From NCBI GenBank assembly GCA_915063485.1, contig CAJZDJ010000072.1, forward strand, positions 1-10,466: a stretch of DNA of 10,466 nt. The letters are read 5' to 3'. The notes beneath the pieces are model-generated. The model made no database searches and was not told where the DNA came from. It saw only the letters and a program-made list of their open reading frames with translations. The DNA is from an uncultured Actinomyces sp. Its GTDB lineage: Bacteria; Actinomycetota; Actinomycetes; Actinomycetales; Actinomycetaceae. Each line of letters opens with the position of its first letter. Positions within the stretch are counted from its first letter, which is position 1. The translations under genes were made by a program, and so were the position numbers. Shown here one piece after another: positions 6,446 through 10,466 of this stretch.

Positions 6446-7128
6446 TGCAAACTTTTGACCCGGCCGAGCAGACCTGGCTCGTTGTCCCTCTTTACAATGA
6501 AGCCCAGGTAGTGGCTGAGGTTATCGCCAATGCGCGCAAAACCTTCCCTAATGTTGTTTGCGTTGACGACGGTTCACGCGACGATTCAGCTGCGCAAGCC
6601 CGCTCTGCGGGGGCGATTGTGGTCTCCCACCCGCTTAACCTAGGCCAGGGTGCTGCCCTACAAACCGGCATCACCTATGTGTTAACTCGCACTAATGCTC
6701 GCTATATAGCTACTTTTGACTCTGACGGCCAGCACTCCACTGATGATGTTATGGCCATGGTGCGCCGCGCCCATGATGAGGATTTGGCGATTGTGTTGGG
6801 ATCGCGTTTCCTTGAGGGCACCGCCGATACTGGCACGCTTAAGCGCATTGTGTTGCGCACTGCCGCTTGGGTTGGTTCTAAGACTTCAGGTATGAAGCTC
6901 ACTGACGCCCACAACGGCCTACGCCTGTTGCGCCGTGACGCCGCCGAAAAGCTGGATCTGCACCAAAACCGGATGGCTCACGCTAGCGAAATTATTCGCC
7001 AGCTGGGCGCCAGCGGCCTGCCTTGGGCTGAGCAGCCGGTACACATTGAGTACACCGATTACTCGCGTTCTAAGGGCCAGTCCCTGTGGAACAGCGTTAA
7101 CATCCTCGTCGATTTGATGTTCAGCTAA
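6445..7128 (+). CDS. Family 2 glycosyltransferase, dolichyl-phosphate-mannose-synthase-like
   Basis: 227 residues, a compact cytoplasmic GT-A domain with no membrane helix. Motifs: VVPLYNEA (13-20), CVDDGSRDDS (39-48) for nucleotide binding, NLGQGAALQTG (65-75), the metal-binding FDSDGQH (91-97), then LGSRF (118-122) and TDAHNGLR (153-160). This order is typical of enzymes that move a sugar from a nucleotide to polyprenyl phosphate or onto a glycan. The next gene encodes a DUF2304 membrane protein, a common partner of such soluble GT2 enzymes that may supply the membrane anchor. The ATG at 6445 fits the start of the domain and has no ribosome site, suggesting a leaderless message. Donor sugar is unknown. 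Confidence 0.88.
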   Translation: MQTFDPAEQTWLVVPLYNEAQVVAEVIANARKTFPNVVCVDDGSRDDSAAQARSAGAIVVSHPLNLGQGAALQTGITYVLTRTNARYIATFDSDGQHSTDDVMAMVRRAHDEDLAIVLGSRFLEGTADTGTLKRIVLRTAAWVGSKTSGMKLTDAHNGLRLLRRDAAEKLDLHQNRMAHASEIIRQLGASGLPWAEQPVHIEYTDYSRSKGQSLWNSVNILVDLMFS

Positions 7129-7132
7129 GGAG
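7127..7132 (+). promoter_or_regulatory. Ribosome binding site overlapping the GT2 stop codon
   Basis: AAGGAG begins inside the TAA stop (7126-7128) of the glycosyltransferase gene and sits 8 nt before the ATG of the DUF2304 gene. This fixes the start at 7141 and suggests the two genes are translated in close sequence. Confidence 0.7.
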
Positions 7133-7140
7133 CTAGCTAA

Positions 7141-7533
7141 ATGGATTCTCAGTTTTTAATTAAGAGCCTGCTAGCCCTGGGCGTGGTGTTTATGGGCGTG
7201 ATGCTGCTGCGCAACTCTGGCGGAGCTAAGCATATGGCTGGGCGCCGTATTGTCACGCTGGCCTTTGTGGTTTTCGCCCTGGTCACGATTGCGGTGCCGT
7301 CCCTGACCACCTATCTGGCTCACTTTGTGGGCGTTGGCCGTGGTACTGACTTGCTGCTTTATGCGCTGGTGCTGGCCTTTTTGGCGTCTTTGCTTTCCAG
7401 CTTCCGCCGTGCCTCCATCCAGGAGCGGCGCCTGACTAAGTTGGCACGTGCTTTTGCTTTGGCGCAAGCCCCCGACCCCAGCGCTTTGGGTCCGGTTCCC
7501 CCAGCAAATAAGGTCGACGACGCCGCTAAGTAA
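7141..7533 (+). CDS. DUF2304 family small membrane protein
   Basis: 130 residues with three hydrophobic helices, roughly 7-23, 37-54 and 70-88. The GVGRGTDLLLYALVLAFLAS stretch (64-83), with the charged GRGTD just before the third helix, is the hallmark of DUF2304. A basic segment (RRASIQERRLTKLAR) follows the last helix as in other members, then a Pro/Ala-rich tail. No catalytic residue is known for the family. Its regular pairing with GT2 enzymes, seen here with 12 nt between the genes, suggests a membrane partner that anchors the enzyme or takes part in lipid-linked sugar handling. That role is inference. Confidence 0.88.
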   Translation: MDSQFLIKSLLALGVVFMGVMLLRNSGGAKHMAGRRIVTLAFVVFALVTIAVPSLTTYLAHFVGVGRGTDLLLYALVLAFLASLLSSFRRASIQERRLTKLARAFALAQAPDPSALGPVPPANKVDDAAK

Positions 7534-7539
7534 GTTTTT

Positions 7540-7626
7540 GCCCCCGGCTTTATGAACTGCTCCCCTTTAGTTGGACTGAGAAATCAGACACCGACTAATG
7601 GGGAGCAGTTCACTAGCTTGGGGGGC
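7540..7626. terminator. Long imperfect hairpin between convergent genes, possible bidirectional terminator without U tract
   Basis: The core is a perfect 12-bp stem (7554-7565 with 7600-7611). It continues after one T-T mismatch through about 8 more pairs (7567-7574 with 7591-7598, one G-U on the plus strand) to a 4-bp tip (7576-7579 with 7584-7587) closed by GAAA, a GNRA tetraloop on the plus strand. Outside the core, GCCCCC (7540-7545) can pair with GGGGGC (7621-7626). It fills the gap between the plus-strand DUF2304 stop and the minus-strand rhamnosyltransferase stop. Neither side is followed by a run of T, so it is not a classic intrinsic terminator; U-less terminators are known in actinobacteria. 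Confidence 0.6.
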
Positions 7627-7642
7627 TTAAGTGTGCCAGCGT

Positions 7643-8617
7643 TTAGGCGTGCTTGGTGCGCTGGTTGGGACGACGCACTTCCATTTCTTCACGCAGGCTC
7701 AAGCCGGCGTTAATGGCTCCACGCAGCGGGGCCTGCCACAGGTGCGGGTAGATACGCGACATGTATAGGCGCGCTGAGGCATGGTGGGCGCGGATCATGT
7801 TCTCAGGCCGGGCTTTCCAGCTGGCGCCCTGCTCATGTACTACTACCGCCCCGGGTACCTGCAGGTTTTCATAGCCTGCCTTACCCACTCGGGCACCTAG
7901 GTCCACGTCCTCAAAGAACATGAAGTAGGCGTCGTCGAAACCACCCAGCTCCTGCCACACCTTACGTGGCAGCAGCAGACAGGCCCCTGAGAGCCAACCC
8001 ACCGGGTGAATGGTGTCCTCATTGGTGCCATGGTAGGACTTGGTTAGCGGGTTTGAGGGCCAGATGCGACCTAAAAAGGCGTGGCCGGCGCCGCGTCCCA
8101 GGGTGGGTAGGGCGCGGCCAGAGGGGTAGACCGTGCCGTCGGTGTTAAGCAGGCGCGGGCCTAGCGAACCGGCGCTCTTATTGGCCAGGCCGGCTGCCAC
8201 CAGCACATCTAGGGCACCGGGGCGGAACACTAGGTCAGGGTTGGCCACCACAATCCAGTCTTCACTTAGATCCTTGGCGGCAAAGTTTACTCCTCCGCCG
8301 TAGCCTAGGTTGCCTGGGCCGTAGCCACGGTCGGTGTTAGGGTCGCGCACTACGGTGGCGTTGTATTTGGCGGCTAATTCATCTACTAGCTCGTGCTGGG
8401 TGCCGTTGTCGGCAATGTACACGTTCACCTTTGCGCTGGTTGCCGGCGCAATAGAAGCCAGGAAACGTTCCAGTTCACTACCGGGGTTGTAGGTAACCGT
8501 GATTAACCTAATAGTTTGCTCAGACACGTCCGGCGTAGCTTGGCTCGGGCTTAGTAGCTCTTCTGCGCTAGCTTCTGAGCCGCACTCAGCGGCAGATTTA
8601 TCAAGGTTTTCAGGCAC
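7643..8617 (-). CDS. WbbL-like family 2 glycosyltransferase (probable rhamnosyltransferase)
   Basis: 324 residues from GTG at 8617. The GT2 domain starts at ~37 (LITVTYNPG), with IADNGT (68-73), GPGNLGYGGGVNFA (100-113), the metal site ANPD (125-128), VGWLSGACLLL (206-216), GGFDDAYFMFFEDVDLGARV (225-244) and a late conserved H261-E. This layout is that of WbbL, which adds rhamnose from dTDP-rhamnose to decaprenyl-PP-GlcNAc in mycobacterial arabinogalactan linker synthesis; related enzymes act on other Gram-positive cell-wall glycans. The first ~35 residues are acidic, low in hydrophobics and not part of the fold. The start is uncertain: only a weak AGAAG precedes GTG 8617, and an in-frame GTG at 8525-8527 would remove the first 30 residues. 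It lies divergent to the LCP gene, a pairing that fits cell-wall glycopolymer work. Donor sugar is inferred. Confidence 0.85.
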   Translation of the reverse strand: MPENLDKSAAECGSEASAEELLSPSQATPDVSEQTIRLITVTYNPGSELERFLASIAPATSAKVNVYIADNGTQHELVDELAAKYNATVVRDPNTDRGYGPGNLGYGGGVNFAAKDLSEDWIVVANPDLVFRPGALDVLVAAGLANKSAGSLGPRLLNTDGTVYPSGRALPTLGRGAGHAFLGRIWPSNPLTKSYHGTNEDTIHPVGWLSGACLLLPRKVWQELGGFDDAYFMFFEDVDLGARVGKAGYENLQVPGAVVVHEQGASWKARPENMIRAHHASARLYMSRIYPHLWQAPLRGAINAGLSLREEMEVRRPNQRTKHA

Positions 8618-8673
8618 GTTCTTCTACTCTTGGGCTCGATTCTTCTGGCGGTAACTAGACCACACTTAGTAGT

Positions 8674-8679
8674 TTTATA
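8674..8679 (-). promoter_or_regulatory. Possible -10 element for the WbbL-like gene
   Basis: TATAAA on the minus strand (5 of 6 to TATAAT) lies about 57 nt upstream of the GTG at 8617. No good -35 is present at normal spacing. It is back to back with the LCP promoter, so the 108-bp divergent gap may carry shared control. Confidence 0.3.
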
Positions 8680-8689
8680 ACCTATCTGA

Positions 8690-8718
8690 CTGAAAACATC
8701 CTCAACGTTACCTAAACT
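8690..8718 (+). promoter_or_regulatory. Putative promoter giving a leaderless LCP message
   Basis: CTGAAA (8690-8695; 4 of 6 to TTGACA) and TAAACT (8713-8718; 4 of 6 to TATAAT) are separated by exactly 17 nt. The predicted transcription start, about 7-8 nt after the -10, falls at 8725-8726, which is the ATG itself. No Shine-Dalgarno sequence is found before the ATG, consistent with a leaderless transcript. Confidence 0.5.
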
Positions 8719-8725
8719 TGACCTC

Positions 8726-9997
8726 ATGACTGCGTCTAAGCTCCCCCCGCGCCATACTGCAAAGGAACTGGTAAACCACCGATTGCGCCGTTTTTTTTAC
8801 AGTGCTCTAGCGGCGGTATTGTTCGTCACTTCCTTTGGCGCTATGGCCTGGCATGACCTACAGTCTTCGGTTAATCAGATCGACCCTAATCAGTTCCTCA
8901 TTGGTAATCGCTCCAATCGCCCTGTCACTGACTACGACGGACGTGCGGTAAACATTTTGGTAATGGGTACTGACTCACGTCAGGGCGCCAACAATATCGA
9001 CGGCGGCGCAGCTACTGAGTCTTCGGCTCGCTCTGACACCACCATGATCATGCACATTAGTGCTGACCGTAAACGTATCCAGGTGGTTTCTATCCCTCGC
9101 GACACCATGGTGGATATTCCTGAATGTAAGAGCGCTGATGGCACTATCACTGACTCAATGTATGCGCAGTTCAACACCGCCTTTGCTAACGGCGCTGGGA
9201 ACGGGGATTTAAGTGCCCGCGCCTTGGCTGCGGGTGCGGCCTGCGCTATTTCCACCGTGGAGAAGCTAACCGACATCCACATTGATGACTACATGGTGGT
9301 GGACTTCGCTGGCCTTAAAAACATGGTGGATGCTTTAGGCGGCGTCGGCGTGTATGTCAGCGAGGACATTGATGACCCCGAATACACCCAACTCAAGCTA
9401 GATAAAGGTTGCCACCACCTTGATGGTTCGGCAGCGGTTATGTATGCGCGTGTGCGTCACGGCGTCTCTGACGGCTCTGACCTGCACCGTATTGAGCGCC
9501 AGCAGAACCTGATGGGCGCCATGATGCGTACCGCTATGCGTAAGAACCTGCTTACTAGCGCCCCTGACCTGTACGCCTTCGCTAAAGCCGCGCTGGGCAC
9601 ACTAACCACTTCTCCGCATGTGGGGCAGCTAAACACTCTGGCTGGTTTAGCTATGAGTGTGCGTACTATTGGTTTTACTGGCATTGAGTTCATCACCGCC
9701 CCTAACGAGGCTGACCCCGATGACCCCAACCGCGTGGTTTTGCGTGAAAAAGACGCCAAGGCACTGTGGAAGTCCCTGAAGGACGACAAGCCGGCCCCCA
9801 CTAACACCATTTCTTCTACCGCTAACGGCACCCCAGCCCCGGCTGCCACCGCCACTGAAACTGAGGACCCGGCGCAAGGAACCGAGCCCAGCAGCGAAGA
9901 AACCACTCAGGCACCCGCACCCAAGGCGTCGTCGCCCGCCCCGGCCCCCAAGGCTTCCGCTAGCCCCACTACCGACCCCGCATTGCAGTGCAAGTAA
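8726..9997 (+). CDS. LCP (LytR-CpsA-Psr) family cell-wall glycopolymer transferase
   Basis: 423 residues. A short basic cytoplasmic segment is followed by one membrane helix (~24-41), so the rest lies outside the membrane. The LCP domain (about 75-275) shows VNILVMGTDSR (75-85), SDTTMIMH (103-110), VVSIPRDTMV (120-129), the A-R-V-R-H segment (241-245) and SDLHRIERQQ (251-260). These supply the Asp and Arg residues that bind the pyrophosphate of the lipid-linked substrate. LCP enzymes move a polyprenyl-PP-linked glycan onto peptidoglycan, or in some actinomycetes onto a surface protein. C134 and C173 may form a disulfide, as seen in several actinobacterial LCPs. After ~350 comes a Pro/Ala/Thr/Ser-rich tail with APAPKAS at 396-402 and 405-411, ending in a lone Cys (C422). 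The next gene follows after 14 nt, so they are probably one transcript. Confidence 0.93.
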   Translation: MTASKLPPRHTAKELVNHRLRRFFYSALAAVLFVTSFGAMAWHDLQSSVNQIDPNQFLIGNRSNRPVTDYDGRAVNILVMGTDSRQGANNIDGGAATESSARSDTTMIMHISADRKRIQVVSIPRDTMVDIPECKSADGTITDSMYAQFNTAFANGAGNGDLSARALAAGAACAISTVEKLTDIHIDDYMVVDFAGLKNMVDALGGVGVYVSEDIDDPEYTQLKLDKGCHHLDGSAAVMYARVRHGVSDGSDLHRIERQQNLMGAMMRTAMRKNLLTSAPDLYAFAKAALGTLTTSPHVGQLNTLAGLAMSVRTIGFTGIEFITAPNEADPDDPNRVVLREKDAKALWKSLKDDKPAPTNTISSTANGTPAPAATATETEDPAQGTEPSSEETTQAPAPKASSPAPAPKASASPTTDPALQCK

Positions 9998-10004
9998 GGG
10001 AGGG
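9998..10004 (+). promoter_or_regulatory. Strong ribosome binding site that selects a TTG start
   Basis: GGGAGGG directly follows the LCP stop codon (9995-9997) and lies 7 nt before TTG at 10012. No ATG or GTG occurs at a suitable distance in the open frame, so this site decides the TTG start of the next gene. Confidence 0.75.
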
Positions 10005-10011
10005 TAAATAG

Positions 10012-10466
10012 TTGACTCAGTTTCCCCCAAGTCAGCCGCCCAGGCGCCGGCGTTTAGTCGCTAAAGACTCCGGCGTTAACCAACCAACCAGCGCCCCCAG
10101 TTCTCAGAGCGGTGCTGGCACCCCGGCGCGTCGTAATTCTGGCTCTAGCCGGGTTAACCCCAAGTCCACTAGGTCTGGCTCTGGGGCGCCGGCGCAGCCA
10201 ATTTCAACCCGTTCTACCTCTGATGAGGCTACCCGCACCGCTGGTTCGGCGCAGGCACGTCCCTCTAGCCGGGTGGGTCGCTCTGGCGCTGCCGTCCCCC
10301 TTCCCGACGACGCCGCCCCCGCACGCCCAGCCGCTCAAACTGCCTGCCCAGCTACTCAGGCCGCCCCGGCGCCCGGGCACGCTAGTGGAGCGCAAACAGC
10401 CTTACCCCAGTCACTGTCTGGTCAAAGTGCCGCGCGCACCAGTGGGCCGCAGACGATTCCCCCACA
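10012..10466 (+). CDS. N-terminal disordered part of an unidentified protein, possibly a second LCP-family protein; 3' end outside window
   Basis: The frame is open without a stop from TTG 10012 to the window end (151 complete codons). The start is supported by GGGAGGG at 9998-10004 with 7-nt spacing. The protein begins TQFPPSQPPRRRRLVAKDSG and then is a low-complexity Ser/Ala/Pro/Gln/Arg sequence with no membrane helix or fold visible; the short motif SSRV appears twice, from a 12-nt repeat at 10143-10154 and 10263-10274. Actinobacterial LCP proteins and some other envelope proteins carry such long cytoplasmic disordered heads before a membrane helix, and a gene of this kind right after an LCP gene fits that pattern. 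This is inference only: the diagnostic domain lies beyond the window. Composition and frame bias look coding. Confidence 0.65.
   Translation, partial: MTQFPPSQPPRRRRLVAKDSGVNQPTSAPSSQSGAGTPARRNSGSSRVNPKSTRSGSGAPAQPISTRSTSDEATRTAGSAQARPSSRVGRSGAAVPLPDDAAPARPAAQTACPATQAAPAPGHASGAQTALPQSLSGQSAARTSGPQTIPP

Noticed and set aside
9457..9906. 149-codon open frame on the minus strand
   Set aside because: Antisense to the LCP gene, whose motifs on the plus strand are unmistakable; the Ser/Val-rich composition is the mirror of its codon pattern.
9870..9970. Tandem repeat array or CRISPR-like element in the LCP tail
   Set aside because: The repeats are short Pro/Ala codon repeats within a coding frame, with no spacers or regular period.
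10204..10395. 63-codon minus-strand frame near the window end
   Set aside because: Antisense to the TTG-start frame, which has a strong ribosome site and stays open over the full 455 nt.

Overview
This window looks like part of a cell-wall or capsular polysaccharide locus from a moderately high-GC Gram-positive actinobacterium, probably of the Actinomycetales/Actinomycetaceae type. The reasons are moderate-to-high GC with many T-ending codons, GTG and TTG starts, likely leaderless transcripts, an LCP (LytR-CpsA-Psr) protein with a Pro/Ala/Thr-rich tail, a WbbL-type rhamnosyltransferase, and DUF6056- and DUF2304-type membrane proteins typical of such surface-glycan regions. The species cannot be named from the sequence alone.

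Layout. (1) 1-2234, plus strand: the 3' end of an asparagine-synthase-like protein, then a large polytopic membrane protein (probable GT-C/DUF6056 glycosyltransferase) starting 2 nt later. (2) 2235-2321: a convergent gap holding a perfect 13-bp tandem duplication that forms a canonical G-quadruplex motif on the plus strand. (3) 2322-3500, minus strand: a GtrA membrane domain fused to a GT2 glycosyltransferase. Its promoter appears to lie within the terminator hairpin of the operon upstream. (4) 3583-6305, minus strand: a tight three-gene operon (N-acetyltransferase, PLP aminotransferase, Gfo/Idh/MocA dehydrogenase). This matches the WbpD-WbpE-WbpB (WlbB-WlbC-WlbA) set, which makes a 2,3-diacetamido-2,3-dideoxy sugar nucleotide from UDP-GlcNAc-type precursors. 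(5) 6445-7533, plus strand: a DPM-like GT2 glycosyltransferase followed by a DUF2304 membrane protein. (6) 7534-7642: a convergent gap with a long structured inverted repeat. (7) 7643-8617, minus strand: a WbbL-like GT2 rhamnosyltransferase. (8) 8726-10466, plus strand: an LCP-family glycopolymer transferase, then the disordered N-terminus of a further gene that starts at TTG and runs off the window.

How they may work together (inference). The minus-strand trio supplies an unusual diamino-sugar nucleotide. The three GT2 enzymes and the polytopic GT-C-like protein assemble or decorate a lipid-linked glycan, helped by the GtrA and DUF2304 membrane proteins, which are families linked to polyprenyl-phosphate-sugar handling. 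The LCP protein would attach the finished polymer to peptidoglycan or a surface protein. No UDP-GlcNAc 6-dehydrogenase, polymerase or flippase/ABC exporter is visible here; these may lie outside the window. I saw no tRNA, rRNA, CRISPR array, insertion sequence or broken gene. No gene-free stretch exceeds 300 bases.
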